DNA from: Pleurodeles waltl
Taxonomy: Eukaryota > Chordata > Amphibia > Caudata > Salamandridae
Assembly: GCF_031143425.1 (NCBI RefSeq)
Contig: NC_090438.1
Coordinates: 774,019,138 to 774,083,137, forward strand
Length of the DNA: 64,000 nucleotides
Reading direction: 5' to 3'
Below the pieces are notes generated by a model. The model saw only the letters and a program-made list of their open reading frames with translations. It had not been told where the DNA came from and did no database searches. Below, piece after piece: positions 46,905 to 56,787 of the stretch (position 1 is the first letter of the stretch; every line of letters begins with the position of its first letter). The position numbers and the translations under genes were made by a program.

Positions 46905-47430
46905 GACCATCATCTCACATGGGTAACTATGCAAAAAATATGGGGAGGCCGCATGTCTCCCCCGCAGCCCCGTGAGACCACCACCTCCACGGGGCAAAAT
47001 TTTTATTTGTAATGGGGAGGTCTGTACGACCTCCTCCACAACCCCGGGGACCACCACCTCCCTGGGGATAAATAGCAAATGAATGTGGGGGCTCGTGCAG
47101 CCCCCCCTGCAGCCCCAGGGACCACCACCTCCCCAGGGCAAAATGCCAATTTGTAATGGGAGAGGCCCATATGGCCTCCCCCACAGCCTCGGGGACCCCC
47201 ACCTTCCTGGTGCTAAATAGCAAATGAATGCAGGGGGACAGTGTAGCCCCCGCTGCCCCAGGAACCACCACCTCCCCAGGGCAAAATGCCAATTTGCAAT
47301 GGGAAAGACTGGCATGGCCTCCTCCACAGCCCCAGGGACCGCCACCCCCCCAGACAATTAATTCAAATTAAGGGGGGGGCTGAGCAGCCCCCCCCCCCAC
47401 AGCCCTGGGGACCACCACCTCCCAGGGGCT
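46905..47430. repeat. GC-rich tandem block, about eight units of 70-77 bp
   Basis: The word GGGACCACCACCTCCCCAGG (with changes) recurs near 46907, 46978, 47051, 47122, 47191, 47268, 47338 and 47412. Each unit carries a GGCATGGCC/GGCCTCCCC palindrome. The 241-codon minus-strand frame covering this block is an artefact of the repeat. Confidence 0.75.
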
Positions 47431-48450
47431 AAATGAAATGTTGGAGGGGGAGCCATGCAGCTCCCTTCAAGGAGCCAGAAATGGCCCTTGGGACCATCAC
47501 CCCCCAGGGCTGGCTCATGCTGTGACCCGAGGTGTCCACCCCTGGGAGATAGCTGTTTGCTCTGTCTTGGTGGGAGCCTTGACAGCTCCCATCAAGTCAG
47601 AGCAAACACTCTCCTTCGAGCGGGTGAGAGCTGTCAAAGTGCTTTCGCTCAATGAAAGCAGAGGTTTCATCTCTTACCCTGCCCTCAGACATGGAGGCAG
47701 AGAAAGAGATTAAACAATTGCTTTTGCAGAGAGGGAGCTGCATGTTTAGCAGCTCCCTGTTGCAAAAAGGGATGCTGGCTGCACAGGAGGCGGGGAACTG
47801 GCTGAGACCACAGGGGCTTTGAGGCCTCGAGGCTCCACTCACAGTCCCATTGCACACTGGGTGCCTTGGGGGGCACCCAGGAGAGATAGCCAGTCCCTGA
47901 GGCTAAAATCAGCCCACGGAGGGGGCTGCATGTGCTGCACAGGATTGGGTGGTTAGAGGGGCCAGGCAATCAATGCTGCGCACTGACAAAGGCCAAAATT
48001 AGTTTATGTTACAAAACTGCTGCGGGGCTCAGCACGACCCATCAAGTAAATCCACAACAGATCTGCAAATCCAGAGTATATCTGTGGAACCAGGGCCCAA
48101 TGGAAAAAGAACTACACACACACTCACTCAACCAACCCGAGTGGGGCTGGCAGCATGAGGGGCATTGAGTGCAGGGGCTGGCTGTACAGGGTCTGGCCTG
48201 CAGCCAGGCACTTCAGCCAACCCCCTTCCACACATAACCGAAAGCCGTGTGCGGCATGGGGTTGGCAGGACTTGTAGACGCAGGGCTTGGCCAAGCCCTT
48301 GCTGCATTAAAAAAATTCACTGAAAAAAAACAAAGCTTACAGGGACGTTAGAGTTAGGTTCTGAATTTACTCATAAGAAACTGTAGAAATTTAGCTGTTA
48401 TAGTTAGAATTATGTCAGGAAACTATACCTCGTGCCCAAAGATAACTATA

Positions 48451-49199
48451 ACTCAGACCCCAACCATGCACTTCTACTTACCCCACATTTTACATCAGTA
48501 ATAACATCTTCTAGAACATAATTTGTAATTTAGCTGCAACATTTGCAATAAAATTATTGATAAGAAACCTGTGCATGGTGGATGTGTCAATATTTTGTAA
48601 TTAATGGTTTGTTGATGTATATGTATGTTCATGTATTCTATTACATAGCTTGTCCTAGTGATGTATGACTGGGGCATAGCCATGTGCCTATGTAGAACAA
48701 GGTGACATTATTGACAAATAATACGACCAGCACAGCCTGTTCATAAAGAATCTCATGGTAAAGAATGTTATTGCATCCTAGTCCTATTCCATAAGCTGTG
48801 GTAATAGTTACAACAATACATATATCTGTAATATGTTTTATTTTTATTACGATGCTGTTGCGTGTTTGTTAATACACAAAAGGTGATGGGAAACATCCAT
48901 GCAATAAGTCTCAGCATTGGCAGTCGCTCAGAGTAGCATTCCAACACATTATTCTTTTGCTCGCCATGCCATCTCAGTTTGGACCAACCATATACAAGTC
49001 AGTCTTGACCCTGCTCCATTAAGAACAGTCATTATGGACTGAATTTACAACTCTAGACATATAGTAGATAAAATAATGGCTTGTTGATACTGTAGTGCTG
49101 TTAGGTATCCATTGTGAAAAATATAGCAACACATCTGTTTGGAGGTGTTAAAAGGTACACAATTCTTGCCTGTAGATAAATATTCTTCCTTGAACCATT
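48451..49199. other. No recognisable gene
   Basis: AT-rich, no repeat or exon that I can support. Confidence 0.4.
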
Positions 49200-49556
49200 G
49201 GCATTAATACCATGACCACTGTGAGTATTTAAGTGTTATTAAGCTGTGTTATAATGATTCCCAGTTCTGCACGTCAGGTGTATGAGCGCTCCTAGGGTTT
49301 GGTAGTTATAGCAGGTCTTGTAGGCCGACACAGGGTGGAACTGGATTGAACTTATAGGGAGGTGGGTGAGATGTGGATGTGTGGGGTGCATGTGGTCCGT
49401 TGTGAAGAAAGTATTTGTCATGGTTCCCTGTCCCCTCTCTTCTGAGAAGTGCTGCCCGCTCTTGGAGAGAGCACACATTGCATATATTTTGGTAATGCTT
49501 TTTTTCTTTCTCTTTTCTTTTGTTGAAAATTAGATAAATAAAGTTGTTAAAAAATG
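49200..49556 (+). repeat. Possible LINE 3' end
   Basis: A GC-moderate stretch ends in GAAAATTAGATAAATAAAG and TTGTTAAAAAATG, an arrangement like the 3' end of L1-type LINEs. No ORF remains. The call rests only on this tail. Confidence 0.3.
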
Positions 49557-50286
49557 ATTCCTAACAAATATTCTTTTGGATATTTAATTATTTTTTATGT
49601 GTTAGCTTAGAATGTGGACAGAAGTAGGATTACAAAATGAAAATACTTTTTAGTTTTTCTAAAAACATATTAGACTTGTAAGTCATTTATAAAAAAGAAA
49701 ACTAACCTATTCATGGGTTGTAAAAACTACCTTCATACAGATTCATATATGTCACAGTATAAAAGACTGCTAAGTATTGAGAAAGGATTTTAGGAACCTA
49801 CATAATGCAAATGAAAAAACATACTCCTCAAATAATATGTTACTTTTCCCTTATCATAAAAATATTTAAATAAACTCTCTCTCTCTTTTAACCATTCGCT
49901 GTATCTTTCTTGGTCTCTCTCTCTCCCCCCCTCTCTTTTTTTCCTTTTATTTTTCTCTCATTCCCCGACCCTCATTTTACCATGGGTGATTATGTTTGTG
50001 GGGTACATCAAGATTTCTTATGTACTATGATTTCACAAAGAGGATTGGTGCACGTGAATCCAAATTTCTGTTTTCCTCAGAGGCAACAGCATCATGATAA
50101 GTTGTGACTTTTGGCATGAAAATCCACACCCCTTTTCATGGGGCACTTGAATAAAGGGGTGTAGGTACAAATCATAAAGCACTGGTAATGCAATGTACCA
50201 CTAACTCTAGATGGTCATGTTCTTGTTGGACCGTCCACGGATCAATGACACAATATCGTAGTAAAGAATATCATTGACAAAAATAT
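49557..50286. other. No recognisable gene; contains a CT-rich tract
   Basis: A pyrimidine run lies at about 49873-49965 (CTCTCTCTCTTTT, then CTCTCTCTCTCCCCCCCTC). Otherwise nothing supported. Confidence 0.4.
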
Positions 50287-50686
50287 GGGGGTCATTACGA
50301 GTTTGGCGGTCTCTTGGGAAGATTGCTGCGGTGGCAGCTGCCAAAAGACCGCCATGTGGACAGTAATTCAACGGACGTATAAGGAGTTACACTGCAAAGT
50401 CTGCCAGAAAACAGCAACAATCCTGAACCCGTTAGGACACTGGAGGGTGCAAAAGAGGTGGTTCCACCACCAGCACTGCCAGCCTGACATAATTCTACCC
50501 ATCAGATTACAATCCACAAATCACGACAGCAGTTTTTCCTTGGAAGAAAACCATTGGCGGTGTGAACCGTGGCGATCTCAAATCACATCACACTGAACAC
50601 AACACCACATTGGATAGTTTGAATACCCCACACCTGACACATACCCACATACCCAACACACCTATACACTATACTTCATAGCACAC
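50287..50686 (+). mobile_element. Left end of a Harbinger-like unit split by the LTR element
   Basis: It begins GGGGGTCATTACGAGTTTGG then CGGTC, the end sequence of the MITEs at 30775 and 41908 with few changes. It continues through short inverted motifs into a CACACC-rich zone that resumes beyond the LTR element at 59937. The degenerate Myb exon at 60240 probably belongs to the same unit. Confidence 0.5.
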
Positions 50687-52133
50687 TGTGAGAAGGTAGC
50701 CTCTTTCTAGCCTTGTTACCCCCACTTTTGGCCTGTTTGTGAGTGTATGTCAGAGTGTTTGTCACTGTTTTCACTGTCTCACTGGGATCCTGATAGCCAG
50801 GCCTCAGTGCTCATAGTGAAAACACTATGTTTTCAGTATGTTTGTTATGTGTCACTGGGATCCTGCTGGTCAGGACCCCAGTGCTCATAAGTTTGTGGCC
50901 TATATGTATGTGTCACTGGGACCCTGTCACACAGGGCCCCAGTGCTCATAGGTGTGCATGTATATGTTCCCTGTGTGGTGCCTAACTGTCTCACTGAGGC
51001 TCTGCTAACCAGAACCTCAGTGGTTATGCTCTCTCATTACTTTTAAATTGTCACTAACAGGCTAGTGACCAATTTTACCAATTTACATTGGCTTACTGGA
51101 ACACCCTTATAATTCCCTAGTATATGGTACTGAGGTACCCAGGGTATTGGGGTCCAGGAGATCCCTATGGGCTGCAGCATTTCTTTTGCCACCCATAGGG
51201 AGCTCTGACAATTCTTACACAGGCCTGCCACTGCAGCCTGAGTGAAATTACGTCCACGTTATTTCACAGCCATTTTACACTGCACTTAAGTAACTTATAA
51301 GTCACCTATATGTCTAACCTTTACCTGGTAAAGGTTAGGTGCAAAGTTACTTAGTGTGAGGGCACCCTGGCACTAGCCAAGGTGCCCCCACATTGTTCAG
51401 AGCCAATTCACTGAACTTTGTGAGTGCGGGGACACCATTACACGCGGGCACTACATATAGGTCACTACCTATATGTAGCTTCACCATGGTAACTCCGAAT
51501 ATGGCCATGTAACATGTCTATGATCATGGAATTGCCCCCTCTATGCCATCCTGGCATTGTTGGGACAATTCCATGATCCCAGTGGTCTGTAGCACAGACC
51601 CTGGTACTGCCAGACTGCCCTTCCTGGGGTTTCTCTGCAGCTGCTGCTGCTGCCAACCCCTCAGACAGGCAGCTGCCCTCCTGGGGTCCAGCCAGGCCTG
51701 GCCCAGGATGGCAGAACAAAGAACTTCCTCTGAGAGAGGGTGTGACACCCTCTCCCTTTGGAAAATGGTGTGAAGGCAGGGGAGGAGTAGCCTCCCCCAG
51801 CCTCTGGAAATGCTTTGTTGGGCACAGAGGTGCCCAATTCTGCATAAGCCAGTCTACACCGGTTCAGGGACCCCTTAGCCCCTGCTCTGGCGCGAAACTG
51901 GACAAAGGAAAGGGGAGTGACCACTCCCCTGACCTGCACCTCCCCTGGGAGGTGTCCAGAGCTCCTCCAGTGTGCTCCAGACCTCTGCCATCTTGGAAAC
52001 AGAGGTGCTGCTGGCACACTGGACTGCTCTGAGTGGCCAGTGCCACCAGGTGACGTCAGAGACTCCTTGTGATAGGCTCCTTCAGGTGTTAGTAGCCTTT
52101 CCTCTCTCCTAGGTAGCCAAACCCTCTTTTCTG

Positions 52134-52143
52134 GCTATTTAGG
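52134..52143 (+). promoter_or_regulatory. TATA-like box in LTR (conserved)
   Basis: CTATTTAGGGTCTCT occurs here, in the 3' LTR (offset 6,101) and in the diverged solo LTR near 35506. Conservation while surroundings changed suggests a promoter element; no transcript evidence is available. Confidence 0.4.
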
Positions 52144-53584
52144 GTCTCTGTCTCTGGGGAAACTTTAGATAACGAATGCATGAGCTCAGCCGAGTTCCTC
52201 TGCATCTCCCTCTTCACCTTCTGATAAGGAATCGACCGCTGACCGCGCTGGAAGCCTGCAAACCTGCAACCTAGTAGCAAAGACGACTACTGCAACTCTG
52301 TAACGCTGATCCTGCCGCCTTCTCGACTGTTTTCCTGCTTGTGCATGCTGTGGGGGTAGTCTGCCTCCTCTCTGCACCAGAAGCTCCGAAGAAATCTCCC
52401 GTGGGTCGACGGAATCTTCCCCCTGCAACCGCAGGCACCAAAAAGCTGCATCTCCGGTCCCTTGGGTCTCCTCTCAGCACGACGAGCGAGGTCCCTCGAA
52501 TCCAGCGACACCGTCCAAGTGACCCCCACAGTCCAGTGACTCTTCAGCCCAAGTTTGGTGGAGGTAAGTCCTTGCCTCACCTCGCTGGGCTGCATTGCTG
52601 GGAACCGCGACTTTGCAAGCTTCTCCGGCCCCTGTGCACTTCCGGCGGAAATCCTGTGTGCACAGCCAAGCCTGGGTCCACGGCACTCTAACCTGCATTG
52701 CACGACTTCCTAAGTTGGTCTCCGGCGACGTGGGACTCCTATGTGCAACTTCGGCGAGCACCGTTTCACGCATCCTCGTAGTGCCTGTTTCTGGCACTTC
52801 TCCGGGTGCTACCTGCTTCAGTGAGGGCTCTTTGTCTTGCTCGACGTCCCCTCTCTCTGCAGGTCCAATTTGCGACCTTCTGGTCCCTCCTGGGCCCCAG
52901 CAGCGTCCAAAAACGCCAAACGCACGATTTGCGTGTAGCAAGGCTTGTTGGCGTCCATCCGGCGGGAAAACACTTCTGCACGACTCTCCAAGGCGTGGGG
53001 GATCCATCCTCCAAAGGGGAAGTCTCTAGCCCTTGTCGTTCCTGCAGTATTCACAGTTCTTCAGCCTAGAAAGAGCTTCTTTGCACCAACCGCTGGCATT
53101 TCTTGGGCATCTGCCCATCTCCGAGCTGCTTGTGACTTTTGGACTTGGTCCCCTTGTTCCACAGGTACCTTCAGACAGGAATCCATCGTTGTTGCATTGC
53201 TGATTTGTGTTTTCCTTGCATTCTCCCTCTAACACGACTATTTTGTCCTTAGGGGAACTTTGGTGCACTTTGCACTCACTTTTCAGGGTCTTGGGGTGGG
53301 TTATTTTGCTAACTCTCACTATTTTCTAATAGTCCCAGCGACCCTCTACAAGGTCACATAGGTTTGGGGTCCATTCGTGGTTCGCATTCCACTTCTGGAG
53401 TATATGGTTTGTGTTGCCCCTATCCCTATGTTTCCCCATTGCATCCTATTGTAACTATACATTGTTTGCACTGTTTTCTAAGACTATACTGCATATTTTT
53501 GCTATTGTGTATATATATCTTGTGTATATTTCCTATCCTCTCACTGAGGGTACACTCTAAGATACTTTGGCATATTGTCATAAA

Positions 53585-53590
53585 AATAAA
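53585..53590 (+). promoter_or_regulatory. Polyadenylation signal AATAAA in LTR
   Basis: ATAAAAATAAAGTACC, followed by T-rich and TGTGTATTGTG sequence, fits a cleavage/polyadenylation site. The same signal is at 59686 in the 3' LTR. Confidence 0.55.
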
Positions 53591-53830
53591 GTACCTTTAT
53601 TTTTAGTATAACTGTGTATTGTGTTTTCTTATGATATTGTGCATATGACACTAAGTGGTACTGTAGTAGCTTCACACGTCTCCTAGTTCAGCCTAAGCTG
53701 CTCTGCTAAGCTACCATTATCTATCAGCCTAAGCTGCTAGACACCCTATACACTAATAAGGGATAACTGGGCCTGGTGCAAGGTGCAAGTACCCCTTGGT
53801 ACTCACTACAAGCCAGTCCAGCCTCCTACA

Positions 53831-54099
53831 TTGGTTGTGCAGTGGTGGGATAAGTGCTTGAGACTGCTTACCACTCTTGTCATTGTACTTTTCATAAGAG
53901 AAAAATATACAAAACAAGGTCAGTGTATATACACATAGCCAAAAAGTTTTGCATTTCCTCTTTTCACTCTTTTCTAAGTGCTGAAAAGTACTTCTAAACT
54001 TTCAAAAAGTTCTTAAAAGTTTAAAAAGTTTTTTCTGTCTTTCCAAAAAGTTCTGAAAACTTTTTTCTCTTTGTCTATCACTTTAACTCTCTCTAAAAA
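53831..54099 (+). other. Leader of the Gag-Protease element
   Basis: Starts TTGGTTGTGCAG, where TGG could be the primer-binding site start (tRNA not identified). The second half repeats the word AAAAAGTT or AAAAGTT about eight times with T-rich spacers, up to the ATG at 54100. The reiterated word might be an RNA packaging or dimerisation signal; that is speculation. Confidence 0.5.
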
Positions 54100-56757
54100 A
54101 TGTCTGGCACAGGCCAAAAAGTTGAACTGTCCAAACTTGCATATGATCACCTTAGCTGGAAAGGAGCAAGGAGTCTCTGCATAGAGAGAGGTTTGAGTGT
54201 AGGGAAGAATCCTTCCTTAGAACTGTTAATTAATATGCTTAGAGTACAGGATAAGGCCATAAGTGCCCAATCTGTAGAAAAAGTAGCGAATGGTTCTCAA
54301 TCTGATCCAGGGACTCCCCCAGGAAAAGGTTCAGGAAAGAAACTTCTCAGCCTGCCCATTACTAGACAGTCTAGCATAGTTGGTACAGAGGTTGAATCAC
54401 ACCATACTGATGGTGTGCTCTCACATTATACTGGTAGCCAAGCTGTTAGGGTGCCCTCTGTAAGGGACAGGTCTCCTTCTGTTCATTCCCATCATACCTC
54501 TGTATCTAGAAATGTCCCTCCCACCCACCCTGATGACAGATTGTTAGAAAGGGAGCTCAATAGATTGAGAGTGGAACAAACCAGACTGAAGCTCAAGAAG
54601 CAACAGCTGGATTTGGATAGACAGTCTTTAGAATTAGAGAAGGAAAGACTGAAGTTGGGTTTAGATACCCATGGTGGCAGCAGCAGTATTCCCCATAGTC
54701 ATCCTGCAAAAGAGCATGATTCCAGGAATCTGCACAAGATAGTTCCCCCTTATAAGGAGGGGGATGACATTAACAAGTGGTTTGCTGCACTTGAGAGGGC
54801 CTGTGCTGTACAGGATGTCCCTCAAAAGCAGTGGGCTGCTATCCTATGGCTATCATTTAGTGGAAAAGGTAGGGATAGGCTCCTTACTGTGAAAGAAAAT
54901 GATGCCAATAATTTTACAGTTCTTAAGAATGCACTCCTGGATGGTTATGGCTTAACCACTGAACAGTACAGGATAAAGTTCAGAGAGACCAAAAAGGAGT
55001 CTTCACAAGACTGGGTTGATTTCATTGACCAGGCAGTGAAGGCCTTGGAGGGGTGGTTACATGGCAGTAAAGTTACTGATTATGAAAGCCTGTATAACAC
55101 AATCCTGAGAGAGCATATACTTAATAATTGTGTGTCTGATTTGTTGCACCAGTACCTGGTAGACTCTGATCTGACCTCTCCCCAAGAATTGGGAAAGAAG
55201 GCAGACAAATGGGTCAGAACAAGGGTGAACAGAAAAGTTCATACAGGGGGTGACAAAGATGGCAATAAGAAGAAAGATGGTGAAAAATCTCAAGATAAGC
55301 ATGGGGATAAGGGTAAAACCAAAGATCCCACTTCAAATCTTAAACACTCTTCAGAGGGTGGGGATAAAACAAATTCTTCCTCTTCTTCCCAACCTGCACA
55401 CATTAAAAAGCCTTGGTGCTTTGTGTGTAAAAACAGAGGCCATAGGCCAGGGGATAAGTCCTGTCCAGGTAAACCCCCTGAGCCTACCACCACTAATACA
55501 TCAAGCTCTAGTGCCCCTAGCAGTAGTGGTACTAGTGGTGGGACTGCTGGCAACAGTCAAGCAAAGGGTGTAGTTGGGTTCACTTATGGGTCCATAGTGA
55601 AAACTGATGTCATCAGTCCCAAGACAGTTTCTGTCACACCTAGTGGCATTGGCCTTGCCACACTGGCTGCTTGTCCCCTTACAATGGATAAGTACAGGCA
55701 GACAGTTTCAATAAATGGTGTTGAGGCCTTGGCCTACAGGGACACAGGTGCCAGTTTCACTTTGGTGACTGAAAACCTAGTGCCTCCTGAACAACACATC
55801 ATTGGACAACAGTATAAGATTATTGATGTCCATAACTCCACTAAGTTTCTTCCCTTAGCTATAATTCAGTTTAGTTGGGGTGGAGTTACTGGCCCTAAGC
55901 AGGTGGTGGTATCACCTAGCTTACCTGTAGACTGTCTCTTAGGTAATGACCTAGAGGCCTCAGGTTGGGCTGATGTAGAGTTTTATGCCCATGCAGCCAT
56001 GCTGGGCATCCCTGAGGAATTGTTCCCTCTCATTTCAAGTGAAATGAAAAAGCAAAGGAGAGAAGGCCTGAAAACTCAGGATCCCTCTCCATCAACAGGT
56101 AAAAAGGGTATCACAGTATCCCCTAACCACCCTACCATTCAGGATACTATTCCTGTGGTGGGAGAAACCTCTCCTGGGGTGGCACCTGTTCCAAGGGAAT
56201 CATCAGCTGGCAAAGCTGGACTCCCTGAGGTGGAAGTACCTCTCTGTGGGATAACTAACATTGGTGAGAAAAAGAGCACCATTTTAGTTAACATGGAGCA
56301 TCCCTCCAACCCTCCCAGAGAAACTTTAGTGCAGAAACTCTGCACTGCCTCACAACACTTAGGACAGCATCCCTGCCCTAGTGTGGAGCTGATAGGACAG
56401 CATCCCTGCCCTGCTCCAACTCAAGAGAAACAGCATCCCTGTTCTCTCTTCCAGCCAAATGGACAAAGTTTTTGCCCAGCTATGGCTTTACTGAGACAGC
56501 ATCCCTGTCTGGCATTTCCATCATTACAAATAGGTTCAGTGGATAATTCCCACTGCTCTAAACTAAAACTTACTGATAGAAACTCTGAAAATACATCTTC
56601 ACATTGTTGGTTAGCTAAAAAACTTCAAACAGGGTGGTTTACATCCCCACAGGGAAGTAACCATATAGTGGATGATAAAGGGAGTAACCAGTCTATTGCA
56701 GAGCTACTCTCTACTTATCACCACTTAGACAATAAAGTCTCAACTGGCCAAGGTTAG
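54100..56757 (+). CDS. Gag-Protease polyprotein, 885 residues, no Pol
   Basis: Gag forms the particle that carries the element RNA; protease would mature it. Residues 8-45 resemble a SAP-like domain (ARSLCIERGLSVGKN). Residues 148-188 form a Leu/Glu/Lys coiled coil. Residues 200-375 are capsid-like and end in a SCAN-like helical bundle (about 288-372, ESSQDWVDFIDQAVKAL, LREHILNNC). A Lys/Asp-rich stretch precedes one zinc knuckle, C440-X2-C443-X4-H448-X6-C455, whose last spacing is longer than the usual four. An aspartic protease domain has active-site D548-T-G-A and the second conserved motif CLLGND (612-617). The last 270 residues are low in complexity, with five QHPC-type repeats (about 755-810). 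The stop is followed within 30 bases by the polypurine tract. The frame is intact. Confidence 0.9.
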   Translation: MSGTGQKVELSKLAYDHLSWKGARSLCIERGLSVGKNPSLELLINMLRVQDKAISAQSVEKVANGSQSDPGTPPGKGSGKKLLSLPITRQSSIVGTEVESHHTDGVLSHYTGSQAVRVPSVRDRSPSVHSHHTSVSRNVPPTHPDDRLLERELNRLRVEQTRLKLKKQQLDLDRQSLELEKERLKLGLDTHGGSSSIPHSHPAKEHDSRNLHKIVPPYKEGDDINKWFAALERACAVQDVPQKQWAAILWLSFSGKGRDRLLTVKENDANNFTVLKNALLDGYGLTTEQYRIKFRETKKESSQDWVDFIDQAVKALEGWLHGSKVTDYESLYNTILREHILNNCVSDLLHQYLVDSDLTSPQELGKKADKWVRTRVNRKVHTGGDKDGNKKKDGEKSQDKHGDKGKTKDPTSNLKHSSEGGDKTNSSSSSQPAHIKKPWCFVCKNRGHRPGDKSCPGKPPEPTTTNTSSSSAPSSSGTSGGTAGNSQAKGVVGFTYGSIVKTDVISPKTVSVTPSGIGLATLAACPLTMDKYRQTVSINGVEALAYRDTGASFTLVTENLVPPEQHIIGQQYKIIDVHNSTKFLPLAIIQFSWGGVTGPKQVVVSPSLPVDCLLGNDLEASGWADVEFYAHAAMLGIPEELFPLISSEMKKQRREGLKTQDPSPSTGKKGITVSPNHPTIQDTIPVVGETSPGVAPVPRESSAGKAGLPEVEVPLCGITNIGEKKSTILVNMEHPSNPPRETLVQKLCTASQHLGQHPCPSVELIGQHPCPAPTQEKQHPCSLFQPNGQSFCPAMALLRQHPCLAFPSLQIGSVDNSHCSKLKLTDRNSENTSSHCWLAKKLQTGWFTSPQGSNHIVDDKGSNQSIAELLSTYHHLDNKVSTGQG

Positions 56758-56787
56758 CCTTATTGTCCTTCGTTTGGGGGGGGGTTG

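Larger units (their letters stand above)
45340..48450. repeat. Dispersed composite repeat with GC-rich tandem core
   Basis: Order: ACACCAAAT family (45340-45600), an AT/GCGC microsatellite (45629-45683), a second family unit (45770-46010), the SINE-like repeat (46013-46425), then a tandem block, and finally a foldback-type right arm (48290-48450: CACTGAAAAAAAACAAAGC). This is the fullest copy of the composite seen in parts at 4320-6080, 6840-10960 and 37700-40100. Confidence 0.55.
50687..53830 (+). repeat. 5' LTR, 3,144 bp
   Basis: Begins TG and ends CA. Possible control signals: a TATA-like CTATTTAGGG near 52134; a consensus splice donor GTAAGT at 52564; acceptor-like CTCTCTCTGCAG near 52862 and CCTTGTTCCACAG ending 53164; polyadenylation signal AATAAA at 53585. 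The TATA-like box and donor are also present in the older solo LTR at 34314-36494. Many 60-180-codon frames occur on both strands, duplicated in the 3' LTR; none shows family motifs, so I do not call them genes. Confidence 0.95.

Noticed and set aside
46632..47357. 241-codon minus-strand open frame
   Set aside because: It follows the 70-77-bp GC-rich tandem units; the translation repeats with the DNA unit and has no family motif.
52474..53007. 177- and 144-codon frames in the LTR (also 58575-59108), possible accessory gene
   Set aside because: They lie on both strands of the same DNA, are present only because the LTR is duplicated, and do not carry recognisable motifs; the older solo LTR does not keep them.
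53831..53860. Assigning a specific tRNA primer to the Gag-Protease element
   Set aside because: TGG is present next to the LTR, but the following bases did not match a tRNA 3' end I could name with confidence.
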